DNA from: Glandiceps talaboti
Taxonomy: Eukaryota > Hemichordata > Enteropneusta > Spengelidae
NCBI RefSeq assembly: GCF_964340395.1
Contig: NC_135554.1
Span: 28,721,130 to 28,785,129 of the forward strand
DNA length: 64,000 bases
Direction: 5' to 3'
Made by a program: the position numbers and the translations under genes. Below, one piece after another: positions 37,213 through 50,064 of this stretch. Numbering within the stretch: the first letter of the stretch is position 1; every line of letters begins with the position of its first letter. The notes beneath the pieces are model-generated. The model was not told the origin of the DNA, made no database searches, and worked only from the letters and a program-made list of their open reading frames with translations.

Positions 37213-38257
37213 TCTATTTTCTAGATACCAATCATGTAAATGCAATATGTGATAAAACCATGGTATAAATATACAATGTTTAAAAAACTACTCATATGTT
37301 AGATACTTATATACTAAATCTATACAAAAGATGGAATATTGAATAATTTTACATGAGTAATCTTTGTAATTGGTGCAAAAAACTTGTAGGTCTTTTTATA
37401 GCATTCATTATGATATGTGCATGTATCTACACAAGCGTGCATAGATGTTCCATAGTAAAACCATGTAGACACAACATACTTGATATAACACCCTTATTGT
37501 GTATGATAAAGCTAAAGAACTAAAATTATCAATTTGAATACACTTCCTTGAGTGAAATATTCATCTAGTGAAAGTAATTGTACCCATTTTCATTGAAATA
37601 ATGTACTCAGCTCAACAAATACATATAGAGAAAGAAAAAAAGGAAAACTTGAATTGTAAATACAATAGCAATTTGAATTTTGACTAAATCTATGGTAGCT
37701 TATACGCTGTATCCTATACTGTGATATAAAATTCTGTACAGCTACATATCCCTGAGATATTGACCAGAATATTAGATTGTCAAATGAAGATATATCAATT
37801 ATAAAAAAAACTTTTGACTATAAACAATGAATTCAAAATTGATCCATTCCATACACACATCAACCATGCATCCACACTGGCTGCATGAACTTGTTATTGT
37901 TATGCAAAGTGTGAGTGACTATTATTATGTAAAATAGTGAGAGTGATTGTTATGCAAATAAGTACGTTAAATAACTCATTTGAATGCTGTGGTATGAAAG
38001 GTCATCATTGTATTAGCTTGCAAATGAAGACTGTTGTGAAGAGAATTTAAATGAACCAGTTATGACTCAGTTGTGTTCTCTGATGTCCCCAAAGTCTTCT
38101 TTTCAAAATGGAGTAGCAAAGTAGGAGACACAGATATCATGAACGTATATCATACAGAGATGACTGAATGAAGGTGGTCTGTTTGACAATGACCCAAGTT
38201 GACTCAAATTCCTGTAGTCGTTCTCGAACGTCCCGTTTGACTTACTAACTGCTAAGG
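37213..38257. other. No gene seen; upstream of internal signal-peptide exon
   Basis: AT-rich to about 38080, then more balanced composition to 38257. The latter could be promoter and 5' UTR for the exon at 38258, but no core promoter motif is assigned. Confidence 0.4.
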
Positions 38258-38360
38258 ATGGCGTCCACTGCCAGTGTTATGAATATGTGTGTTTTGTCAT
38301 TGCTGCTGTTGATGGTGATACCCCTGTACAACTCACAGACTGCCATACAAGGTGATAATG
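38258..38360 (+). CDS. Signal-peptide exon inside the netrin-G-like intron 3
   Basis: ATG at 38258 (aaggATGG) opens MASTASVMNMCVLSLLLLMV, then IPLYNSQTAIQGDN: a clear secretion signal with cleavage likely after NSQ or nearby. The exon ends at a strong GTATGT donor (38361). A second possible donor (GTGATA at 38352) lies 9 bp upstream. Both leave in phase 1, the phase required by exon 4 of the netrin-G-like gene (59269), where G|AA gives Glu before CECNGH. It may be an alternative first exon for an isoform lacking the laminin N-terminal domain and first EGF repeat, or the first exon of an unrelated nested gene whose other exons I do not see. Confidence 0.6.
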
Positions 38361-39514
38361 GTATGTCAACTTTAGTTTATTATAGATATATACATACATG
38401 TAACAATGTAAGTTAACAGTTATGTTCACAGCCATGTGTTTCAGTTGAACAGTGTATACATGTATGTGTGTGCATTAATAAGTCAGTTGTGCTGGGTGTG
38501 GAGGTATTCTATTTTTGTGCATTCAATGTCCTGATGAGATGTTGTCACAGCTTATCATTTCATCAATGTAACACAGCAACATGCATGCATACATACAGAC
38601 AAAAATACTATCAAACTCTGGTATGGATGACAACTGATCAGCTACTAATTTTGTCATGGATACATGGTGTACCTGTCATTATACTAGGTCATTGGTATAC
38701 AGCAGTATTTTATCTGTCAGACCAATGTCTAAGTGCAATATATGTGAAACAGTATTTTGATATATTCTGGTGACTGAATTGGAAAGTCATTGACATGAAT
38801 ATTATCCTACAGTACTATTGTACATGTATGGATGTTTCCGAGTTGAATTCATGAAATTTATGTCCAATGTACAACTAGTTGATAATTTGTATTTAGTGAG
38901 AGGAAGACGTGTTACGTTAGTTCAATTATCATGTTGAATATTTCAAAGTCAGAATAAAGGTTTCAGAGGAGTGAGTATGTAACAGGAAGAGAATATGATA
39001 TCACACTGATGTTTACAATAGGTACTTGTATGATCACCAGTTAATTGATAATGCATGGACACTTTAGTGTTTACTTAAACTAATTATTAGTGTCCATAAA
39101 TCATGGATCTAAATATAGGTAGCCTTGTCTTGTTGGGTGACCTGTGTAGTTTCATGTTTATTTCATGTATAGGGATTATTTAATATCAATGCATATTACC
39201 TTGTGTTGAATACACGAGTGTATGTTTTCTATTTGTATTAATATTTTAAAGAATGTAGCACTACAGTAGTATACCGCAGTATAACACTGTAAACCCAGAT
39301 ATATAGGAAATGTTGTGATTTTACAGTCTTCACAACTAGTTCTCAAACACTACATGTAATTTTTGCTATATACCCAGCTGGTACATTGTGTTCATGTACA
39401 GGAAGGCATAAATATAAGTCTTATGTGAAAATTTCCATCTTTACAGTAATAATACATGTACATTTAATAATATACTATTTACATATATACAAGTACTTGA
39501 TATTTTTAAAATTC

Positions 39515-39517
<3 letters not shown>

Positions 39518-39582
<65 letters not shown>
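39518..39582. repeat. (TG)n microsatellite
   Basis: About 65 bp of uninterrupted TG. Confidence 0.97.
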
Positions 39583-39583
<1 letters not shown>

Positions 39584-41916
39584 ATATGTACTATATGTCT
39601 GTCTGTGTTTACAAATAATTGTAAGGTACAAGTAAATGTGCATGCAGACAAGATCTGAGAACCACGTGTACATGTACAATGTAAGTTGTAACTATCCAAA
39701 CTCTGTCCATTTATATTAATGCTAAGCAATGATCAATTGTTCACATTTGTTAGCATTTAATTTCTTTTCAGGCCACCAAGATGTCCCATAAAAATATAAA
39801 AAACATACAGACACAAAGAAAGAGACATATAAAATAATATTAGACTAGCAACTATCTTGTACTACAGATGGCAATCCTATACTTTCTCCAAAAGTTTGAT
39901 ACACTCAGAAAGATCTCACTAACAGTACTTTATTATACATTTAAGCCAATACTTGAAGTATAATTACATTTACTACTTTGCTTCAGGAAATACCAATCAT
40001 TGAGACAGGAGTTTCTTTGTAATTAACTTCCTTTAACTTGTTAATTAGGTGTTAAAACACTCAAGGAAGCTATTATCTGATAATTAGTATTAATAATTGT
40101 AATTGATTAAATAGCTGAGAATTACTGGTAAGAGGAAATGTTAGGTACCACTAATGTTGAATTGTTGTAGGATATATGTTAATACAGACAGAGATAATCA
40201 GAAATACATGGTGTACTCATGAGTGAACAAATATGTATGATTTTGGCAGCTTTTGATTAGCTTGAAGACAGTTCTAGAGTATGCACAAATCCTATGCATT
40301 TGTTGTTCATATAATTTGATTTGTGTTCAATAATGCATTTTTGCCTGATGTATTCAGTTGGTCAAAGTTAAGTTTGGTTTGATGGTTATTTTAAAAATGG
40401 AATTAACAAATACTAAAATCTGAAAAATCATCTTGAAAAAACAATGGAATTCTTAAAATTACTTACATGTGTATTACATCACCAACTTTGTACAGTATCT
40501 TGTTTAGATATAACAATTGTTAATTTTATAGTTTTTTCTTTTTACAGATATATGCCTACATTGTATAACCCCAAAATTTACACATTTACAATAATGTTCA
40601 TATAATTAACATTCCAATCAAATACTGCATGTCTGTGCAGGTCTACTCCCAAGAATGTTCCTTTATATATCATATCAAAAATACATTTTTTATGAATATT
40701 AGTAACAAGGGCTTGGCCTTTTCAATGTATTTCATTTATTTATAACATTCATAAGTATATTGTGAGATAAGATTTTACTGATTTCTAGAGGTTTAACTTT
40801 TGGAGTCATTTAAATAATATACTGGGAAAATATATCAACATGGAATTTTTGCATAATACATGTATGTATTTTTTGATGAATATTCTGATTTTTCATTTTG
40901 TCTCATTTTCAATCATATTTCCTTTGTTGTATTTTGGATGTGAGAAGTAGAAATGAAAAACAGATGTTCATATGAAAACAGCTGTGAGTGTATATATGGT
41001 GCTTGTGATGATCATTAACATGCAGGAGTCCAAATATCAGTATAACAGGTGGTTGGTCATTCAGTGACCTTGGCCACAATAATACATGGAGTCACCTGTA
41101 TATATGCATGTATAATCTCTAATATGGTTTTCTTTTCTCTTTCCTTTTACTATTGTTTTTATTATTCTGTACAATTGGACCAATATGGAAATACATATTT
41201 TAATTGTTATCTTTGATTATATTCTTGCCAACGATGTATGAAGTTTTATTCATGCTTGTAGATAAACTCAGATTTCAAGAAATTCCACTTTGCATTTCAC
41301 GGATGTTTCAATGAAACCTTCCGTTAGACCCTACTTGTATCTACATGCATGATGAAACATGATGAAACTATCATGCCTAAAGTGTATAATGTTTGCATAT
41401 TAATTTCAACGGTATCATAGCAGTCTGAAAATATACATGTAAGCTCTGTCAAAATAAAATAGAGACAGGCCATATACATATATACATGTATACAATGTAT
41501 ATGGTTAAATATTTCAAAAATACCCTTCTAGCCCTCAAACAATTAGTACCACCACCAAGGTACAGTATATTGTTACACATCTTAAAAGACTATATGTAGC
41601 ATTGTATACATGCATATACTGGTACCAATTTTTGAGTCAAAGCAAGTCATTTAATATGCCTCTTTTAATGAACACATAGTATAACCTTGGTTTATCATTA
41701 CTAACTAAAGTAGATACATTAACATTGTATTGTATTTCTCCCCAAGCCATAATCAAGTAGTGAATCCAGATTCCACCGTATGATCTTGAAAACTACATGT
41801 AAACAATTTATTCTTTTGGTTTCCTGATTTCTTGCAACTATATGGTTGCGAGAGAGGTGGACCTTAGTATTACTCCATACACTTACAAATCTGTAAGAGC
41901 AGCATTATTGTGTCTG

Positions 41917-41917
<1 letters not shown>

Positions 41918-41956
<39 letters not shown>
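41918..41956. repeat. (TG)n microsatellite
   Basis: About 38 bp of TG. Confidence 0.95.
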
Positions 41957-41957
<1 letters not shown>

Positions 41958-42163
41958 TGTGATGATCTAGTTTATCCTGAATTAATTTCCCTCTTAAAAG
42001 TAAAACATCCATTTAGCAACGACATAATAGCATGCTCACAAGGCCTTATATTGTACTTAGATATGTTTAGTGTTTTATGTTTATTTATAATTATTTTTTG
42101 TTTTTGTTGTTTCTGTATGTTGTTTTTGACTCTAGATAATGTATTATTTTACATTATTTCATG

Positions 42164-44589
42164 TTAAAGGTGATTCAAAATGCTCAGATTCACTATCGCT
42201 AATTTGCTAGACATGTTTGTGAAATGCATTCTGGTTTTAAAACTTTTCAAAAGCATCTGCAAACACCTTAAAATGACCTTTTTTCAGTCACTTCCCTTCA
42301 GATTTACTTCGAGAGTTTTCGGGTATTTCCGGTCCCACCTAGACCACAGGATTTTATGACGTCATAAGGAGACATGGATAGCACTAAGACTATGACGAGC
42401 GGAGTCACTAGGTGAACAAAACTCAACAGCATTGTGAAAAAATACATTGCTAGTGGTTGTAACAGACATCAGTAAACAAAAACTACACTCTACATGTCTT
42501 ATTAACCAACATTTACCGATATTTACTCACACTTTCTGACTAATTGGCAGTGTCTGTGGGTATAAATGCTAAAATATGATCTCCCCATATTATGGCAAAA
42601 TAAATCAAAACGGCTAGACTACAGTGTAGATATACATAAACACTTGTAATGTCGCTCGCGTGTTTCAATTTATTTATCTGATTTTTTTTATTATTTGCCG
42701 AGGAGAAGCATTACAATATCTTCGACAGGCATGCCGTCGACAGCATATTATAGCCCACTATACTCGACTATACTCACTGATGTCACCTTTTGAACAGTGC
42801 ATTTAGCAACAAAGTCAACATATTTATCTTGAATAAATATACTAGCTATTAGATTGCCATATTATCAGCAATAAAATTGTAAAGAATTGAGGAAATTTCG
42901 TGAGTTTAGTGTTGTCATTTACATGACTTTAGCAACTCGTCTGGAAGAAAACTTGTATGGTTTCCCTTGTTGCGATATCACTTAATTTAATGCAACAAGC
43001 GGCCTATTTAATATTCATTAGAAGAATTCTGTAACGAATCATGGTATTCGAAGTATACAGTTTAGGAAACCAAGAAATCAAATATCGCGATGTGTTCATG
43101 ATATTAAATATGATTGGACAATATTGACGTCGGCAATCAAGGTCGTGACCCCAGCACATGGTCATGAAAGAAAGCCTGCAACTAGATACTTGGCTAGCCA
43201 CGTCCGGTCCAGTTTCTCAGGGTTTGTTTTGAAGTTAGAGACGTTATTTCTGTACGACTTGAAGAATTTTACAATGTATCTGATTGATAAATATGGATTA
43301 CATCAATACGTGGATAAATTTAACCCGACACAAATGTGCGCTGTGCTCTCCCGATTCCATACGTACATTGTACATACACTGCTTCAGCGCAGAACTATCC
43401 GAGTATAAGCTTACTGCCGCGGCCGCGGTGACTGCACAAAACTTGACAACACTACCCCTCTACTGATATATAATAATCACCTGTATACCGTGATAAAAAC
43501 AAGCAATAATTCGAGTCCCCAACAAGTCGATGAGACCTACTTCTGTTCTGTCCGATCCGAATGCGAGTTTCTTAGGTTTTATATGGGTTTCAGACTCGGA
43601 CTAGAGTATTACGCCCTAGACAATAATAGATGTAAACTTGTGTTCACAAGCCAAACATGTGACAATACAAGACCACAACGAAAACTGTGAAAAATTTACA
43701 GGTCAGTCTCATTTTATATATGGACAACAAAATTAGGTCGGTCACAGTTCCATTTACATGATGCAATGACTCAGAGCGTACTTCCATATGCTGGGAGCAA
43801 ATCGAATCAATTAGTGTATTATGGGACCAACAAATATATTGTGGCACATGTCCCGATATGCCTTCTTGAAGTTTCCCATTGGTATTCTAATAGCTAGTAT
43901 ATTTATTCGAGATGAAATATGTTTACTTTGTTGTTAAATGCACTGTTCAAAAGGCAACGCGAGTACGATTGGGCTAAAATATGCCGTCCTTGGCCCGGGG
44001 ATGCCTTCAAACGTCACGACGGTATCGTAATGCTTCTTGTCGGCAAATAATAAAAAATCAGATAAATAAAAGTCAATGAATGTGAAACACGCGACATTAC
44101 AAGTGTTTATATATATCTAGTCTAGCCGTTTTGATTTATTTTGCCATAATATGGGGAGATCATATTTTAGCATCTATACCCACAGACACTGCCAATTAGT
44201 CAGAAAGTGTGAGTTTAAGTGTGAGTAAATATCGGTAAATGTTGGTTAATAAGACATGTAGAGTGTAGTTTTTGTTTACTGATGTCTGTTACAACCACTA
44301 GCAATGTATTTTTTCACAATGCTGTTGAGTTTTGTTCACCTAGTGACTCCGCTCGTCATAGTCTTAGTGCTATCCATGTCTCCTTATGACGTCATAAAAT
44401 CCTGTGGTCTAGGTGGGACCGGAAATACCCGAAAACTCTCGAAGTAAATCCGAAGGGAAGTGACTGAAAAAGGTCATTTTAAGGTGTTTGCAGATGCTTT
44501 TGAAAAGTTTTAAAACCAGAATGCATTTCACAAACATGTCGTCTAGCAAATTAGCGATAGTGAATGTGAGCATTTTGAATCACCTTTAA
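42164..44589. mobile_element. Fold-back DNA transposon with TTAA target duplication
   Basis: Flanked by TTAA at 42164-42167 and 44586-44589. The ends start aggtgattcaaaatgctc and finish with its complement. Terminal inverted repeats run about 680-690 bp each (42168 to about 42855, and about 43890 to 44585), with small indels. The central 1 kb has no recognised transposase. A TTAA duplication is the mark of piggyBac-type transposition, but the ends do not begin CCC, so the superfamily is open. Probably non-autonomous. Confidence 0.88.
42856..43889. other. Core of the fold-back element
   Basis: Non-repeated interior, more balanced in composition than its surroundings, with a GC-rich block at 43410-43432 (gccgcggccgcggtg). 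Two overlapping short frames occur: 94 codons at 43124-43408 and 66 codons at 43490-43690. Neither shows a known transposase motif. Confidence 0.5.
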
Positions 44590-45061
44590 ATAAAATAGAC
44601 TCTATTATACTACTGTATACTATGACAGGTATTTGTAAATTTTTCCCTTATCTTTTTTCATAACAGACCAACTGATCTTTTAATATGATAATTAGTCAGA
44701 CCAACAGTATTTAAGAAATTTATGCCCAGTCACACACACACACACATAAAAAACCCACATGTTTTGGCATCATCTGATTTATGACATATAATGTTACAGT
44801 AACAAATGACTTTTTGAAATAGTAATTGTTGTGCTCCGCATTATTGTATACAGTATAAAATATATGCATCACAAAAACAGGGGTAGGTAGCAAATATAAT
44901 TTAAGAGCCAGATCAATATAGCAACTGGTATAAAAATACATGTGAGGAAATTCTACATAGTACCCGGTACAAAGAGGTTAGCTAGTTGTGGACAAAATCT
45001 ACATAACTACATGTACAAACACGGAAGTTCTGATTTTCCCAGTGTCCATTGTGTATTCAAC

Positions 45062-45092
45062 ATGGCGGCAAGTTTGAGTGATACTCTCCAAG
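45062..45092 (+). CDS. First-exon-like sequence in the arm of the inverted-repeat element
   Basis: caacATGGCGGCAAG opens MAASLSDTLQ and runs into a consensus donor (CAAG|GTAAGA at 45093), like a host first exon with its Kozak context. The opposite arm carries a mutated copy (MVASLSD). It may be a captured promoter and first exon, or chance. Confidence 0.3.
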
Positions 45093-45130
45093 GTAAGAAT
45101 TAGTCAATTTCTGCTTCCAAAAGTAGAAAT

Positions 45131-45454
45131 ATGTATTCATATAGAAAACGTTCTGGGAAGAATGAATTGATGGACCAACATGGAAATTTCATTGATCAAT
45201 TCCACCCTTTGTGAGAGGAGTTAAACACTTTTTCTACTGTGGGGATGTCCCGGTCCTATTCTATTCAGAATACTAGTATGCTAACGTGTAGGCATTCTTA
45301 TTGAGACCATTCTTGTGTTTAGAATAGGATATTCCAGGGATAGAAAAAAAGTTTTTTGCTAACTCCTCTCACAAACGATGGAATTGATCAAGTGAAGTTT
45401 TCCATGTTGGTCCGTCAACTCATTCTTCTAGGAATGCTCACTATATGAATACGT
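45131..45454. mobile_element. Hairpin MITE nested in the 44.9-46.1 kb element
   Basis: Inverted arms gtattcatatag...atggaccaacatgg and ccatgttggtcc...ctatatgaatac, with inner matches (gatcaattcca / tggaattgatca). About 324 bp, non-coding. Confidence 0.82.
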
Positions 45455-45463
45455 AATTTTGAT

Positions 45464-45518
45464 TTTTAGCACAACTGCAACTGAAGTGAAGGTTCAGTAG
45501 TGCTATAGGCATGGCAAA

Positions 45519-45573
<55 letters not shown>

Positions 45574-45890
45574 CAACTTAAAGTCAAAAACTGCTGGACC
45601 GATTGCTTTGATATTTGGTGGTTATGTTACTTCTGGTGTCTAGTTGGGAAATTGTTCAAATGAAAATGATTGCCTCAGAAATGTGGGTTTGGGTCAAAAA
45701 ATGTGAAATGAAACTACTGGTCAGATTGGCATGAAATTTGGTGGGAACATTCTTAGATGTGAGTAAATTAAGATTTGTTCATGACATGATGATTCCCTTA
45801 GTAATATGCAAATTAGGGCTAAAAATGTGTCGTTTTGGTCAAAAACCTATGATTACAAAACTACAGCAGATTGAACAAACATTCAAAAAA
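45464..45890 (+). repeat. TTTTAGCACAACTG family, 5' part
   Basis: Starts ttttagcacaactg, includes a 45-bp TG microsatellite at 45522-45570, and stops within the body of the family next to the right arm of the host element. Confidence 0.8.
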
Positions 45891-46218
45891 TGTATGTGTC
45901 ACTCAAACTTGCCACCATGGTGAATACACAATGGGCACTGGGAAAATCAGGACTTATGTCAATATGTAGATTTTATCCGCAAATAACCTCCTTGTACCTG
46001 GTACTATGTAGAATTTCCTCGCAACATGTATTTTTGTACCTGTTAGTATATCGATCAGGCTCTTAACTAATATTTGTTACCTACCCTGAAAAAGATGTGT
46101 AAATACTATCAAAGATAAGAATGAAATTGTTATTACAATTTACATGTCTTTATTTTTCGTTAAAAAAATTTGGCAGAGCAATACAGCATCATCATGTGAA
46201 GTTTACATTTTTTACATG

Positions 46219-47510
46219 TTTTTAGCACAACTGAACTGATAACTTCAGATACAATGTAAGAGTGTCTGTCTGTCTGTCTGTGTGTGTGTGTGTGTGTGTG
46301 TGTAAACAACTTAAAAGTCAAAAACTGCTGCATCGATTGCCATGATTTGTAGTGGGGGTATTACCTTGGGGGTCTAGTTTGGAAATTGTTCAAATCAAAA
46401 TGATCTTACCACCGGTGTGTGATTTGGGTAAAAAAATGTGATTTTTGGTCAAAAAACTTAAACTCAAAAACTACTGGGCAGATCGGTCTGAAATTTGGTG
46501 GGAACATTCTTTTGGGTGTTTAGATTAAGAATTGTTCATGGCATGATGATTCCATCAATGATATGCATATTAGAGCTAGAAATGTGTCTTTTTGGTCAAA
46601 AATCTTTAATTCCAAAACTACTGAGCAGATTGGGCTGAAATTTAATGGGGACGCATGTAGGGGTGCAGGGGTGAACAAATCCACTAGTCCTAGGTCCGGT
46701 ACTAGCGATTTTTTTTGGGCGGACCATGCAAATTTTACCTTGTCTGGTCCATTGGACCAGTACCTTACTGTTAATAACTATGTTAAAAAGTCGTCTGAAT
46801 ATACAGATTCATAGGTGAGATTTAATGTTTCACATTAGCTGGACATGGGACCACTAATTCTTTCAGCAGGACCACTGGATTTTTTAAGGCACTGGTCTGG
46901 GACCACTAGTTAACAAAACTTGATGATTTGTTCACCCTTGGGGTGTATAGATGAAGAAATAATATTTCAAAAATGTATGCAAATACCCTTAGCAACCATG
47001 ACCACGACCATAGCAACAGCAAAACAGTGGTGTTTTTCACAAAGATAATAGGGATCAATAGACGAATGAATAAACCTTCAAAAAATGTATGTAAATGTAC
47101 CTAGCAACAAGACCACGCCCATAGCAACATCCAAATGATCATGTACTTTGCAAAGATAATGGATTAGTAGCCAAATGAATAAACATTCATAAAATGCATT
47201 CAAATATACATAGCAACAAGACCACACCCATAGCAACAGCCAAATGAACATGTATAATGCAACGATAGCAACAGGGATTTATAGCCAAATGAATAAACAT
47301 TCTAAAAATGTATGCAAATATACCTAGCAACAAGACCATGCCCATAGCAACAGCCAAATGATTGCGTATATTGCATAGATAACAACAGAGTTAGATAGGC
47401 AACTGGATAGTCAATTAGCATATGAACACCTATACCTTGCATGGATCAGCATGTGGGTAAACATTTTAAAAAACTGTACACTTGTACTACATGCCATTGG
47501 CACTATTTTT
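46219..47510 (+). mobile_element. TTTTAGCACAACTG family, long copy with insertion
   Basis: Full-length like the 24.3-kb copy, ending atgccattggcactattttt. The middle is interrupted at about 46665-46940 by a smaller inverted-repeat element. Confidence 0.8.
46665..46940. mobile_element. Small inverted-repeat element inside the 46.2-kb copy
   Basis: Ends ggggtgaacaaatc and gatttgttcaccc, with inner matching blocks (actagtcc / ggaccactagt). Absent from other copies of the host family at the same point. Confidence 0.65.
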
Positions 47511-48889
47511 TTGTACACATTGTACCATTTGTCAGAAACTGTTTGTTTTTAAAGTGATTGATTGTTTATATGCACATTAGGGGATATTTTAATATTTCTA
47601 TATCCCCCTAACTGCCTGTAACAATAGAGAAATTCTTATTAAGATCAAATACCCCTTTGTCCTAGAAATAATTTATATATAGCCGACATTTCAAGATTAT
47701 AACCCTTCATAGAGTCCACAAGTAAGTCCTCTCACAAGTGTGGGATATAAGATAATGTGAATGAAGAACAGTTGCTATAACATTCCGTTAGTTAAAGTAA
47801 ATAGTGTTTGAACTTCTATACATTATAAATAACTCAATATCTATGTTCATGTATACAAATGTCATATGTAATGTAAACAGTTGGTTGGAAATGTATAAGA
47901 AATGATTGATTACATGACAATTTCAACTTCAACATGCTCTGTATCTATATTATAGTAAGACAATCAACCATAAGTAATACCACAATGATAAATATTGTCA
48001 CTGCTTAACTCTTTGAATGATTAATTACAGTAAGATATAAAAGTCCTATATTCCATAGTTTGTGCTCCATAAATGAATCGTTTGTAAATACTATTACTTA
48101 ATTTGAATTTGAATTCATACTCAGTTTGAATCAATTCATCCAAACATCCATGTAATTGTTGAATTTAAGGATCCTTTTCATACAATTTACTAATAATACT
48201 ATTGATATATATTTATCTAAGGAATCAGCTAGTGTATCTTCTATTGATTCTTTACTTGTATTTCCAATTAAGCCTTTTTCTGCTCAAGGATATCTAGGCA
48301 AGTCAGACAGGATGAGGACAGTTTATAGTACATTCAGCCTTTGGAGAATATTGAGATGAGATGCTTGCATAGTAATTTGCATTAGATTTCATCACTATAG
48401 TCTATCATTTACACATGTCCATTTTTAATTGTTATCTTAAAAGGTTATTTTTACTTATCAAGCTGGTATGCCCATGATAATGGCCTAGAGGATATGTTTG
48501 ATATATACATGTACATAATATCCTCTCAAATGCATAGAGCAAGTGTGGATGATGCTGTTTGTTGTTTTAGTGAAGCTGTTTGTCATGTGGGTTAATCTGT
48601 TTAATAGTCATTTGGATGACATTGTCATTTCTATAGTTGAAATGGTTAGTTGTATGGGTGTTGTAAATCATGTAGGTAGAACCTGTTAGTCCTGCACTGT
48701 GTCACAATGTATGGGGGGGGGGGGGGGGGGATGTGACTCCAAGAGCCCTGTTTCCCCTCCCCCCATATATTTTTTTATTTCACATTTGTTTTCAGTGGTG
48801 TTGCTGGCTAGTTTTTGTTTGTTAGTTAAGTTTTTACAAGTCAAAACAGTGTGAAGAACTTGATAATGAAGTTTTTATCAACATTTGTT
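47511..48889. other. No gene seen
   Basis: AT-rich intronic sequence with a poly-G run at about 48712-48730. Confidence 0.5.
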
Positions 48890-49576
48890 TAGTGATAAAC
48901 ACCCTTTTGAACAAATACATTCTAAATTTTGTTGTTGTATTGGGTGTTCACAAAATATCAAGATTTATCGCCTCAAAAGCTGAATTAGGAAGTTATCCAG
49001 TCATTATAGAAGTCTGTGAAGACAGATCAAGAAATAGAGAATGCTGTAACCTTGTACAATGTGCTTTCACCTCAGAAAAGAAAAGTCATGGTAACACATG
49101 GACGTCCTTTGTCGATAAGTTGCATGAGGTAACTAGTGATGCTGATGAAACAAATCTTACTGTGGTCAAATTAAAAAAACAAACCATTTATATCAATAAT
49201 GTCGGATTAGACAATAGTATTTGGATATGTACCAATGATTTAAAAATCCTACAACAACAAATTATGTACCTATAATAAATTTAAAACAAATTATGAATTT
49301 GAACTATATCTAGAACAAGTAAATAATGTTTGGCACAGAATTAGCATAACTACATGTAAGCTCAGGATCTCAGCACATAATTTACATGTACCAATTGAAA
49401 GACTACATACCAAGGAATTCCCCCAGATGAAAGAATGTCATACTAAAGCTATTGCTGATGAAATCCTTGCTATAATGGATTGCAGCAATACATATGTATT
49501 GAAGCGAGAAACCAATTTCAAAGAACTACAATGTCTCAAAATTTATGATCAAAGTTTTTCAAAATTCTCAAAAAGA

Positions 49577-49590
<14 letters not shown>
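48890..49590 (+). pseudogene. Non-LTR retrotransposon ORF2 fragment (C-terminal region)
   Basis: Reads VLGVHKISRFIASKAELG and SYPVIIEVCEDRSRN, resembling the 'LGVxKxxxxxAxxxELGRYP' region after the reverse-transcriptase domain. It continues after a stop near 49276 with [17 protein letters not shown] and [18 protein letters not shown], like the 'LRxSxHxLxIExGR' zinc-finger-proximal region. Stops and frameshifts show decay. It ends where TA repeats begin. Confidence 0.7.
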
Positions 49591-49945
<355 letters not shown>

Positions 49946-49999
49946 TGTGTGTGTGTGTAATTTTATATTTATATTTATATAAAATTACATAATTATCTA

Positions 50000-50064
50000 A
50001 TATTGTTGTTTTAGTTTTCTGTATGTTGTTTTTGACTCTAGATAAATTATTTCATGTCAAATAA
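50000..50064 (+). repeat. Copy of the segment at 42.08-42.16 kb (empty TTAA site)
   Basis: ctgtatgttgtttttgactc followed by ttatttcatgtcaaataaaata matches the two flanks of the fold-back transposon joined together (ttatttcatg-TTAA-ataaaata), with TCAA in place of TTAA. Confidence 0.75.

Larger units (their letters stand above)
38361..42163. other. No gene seen
   Basis: AT-rich intronic sequence with TG microsatellites at 39518-39582 and 41918-41956. The last 80 bp (42080-42163) match a segment at 50.0 kb. Confidence 0.5.
44878..46088. mobile_element. Inverted-repeat element carrying nested insertions
   Basis: Arms of about 205 bp (44878-45085 and 45888-46088) are imperfect inverted repeats beginning caggggtaggta and ending tacctaccctg. 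Between them lie a second, hairpin element (45131-45454) and a truncated copy of the TTTTAGCACAACTG family (45464-45890). Confidence 0.82.

Noticed and set aside
43124-43408. 94-codon frame in the fold-back element as a transposase
   Set aside because: Too short and without DDE/DDD motifs; kept only as a feature of the element's core.
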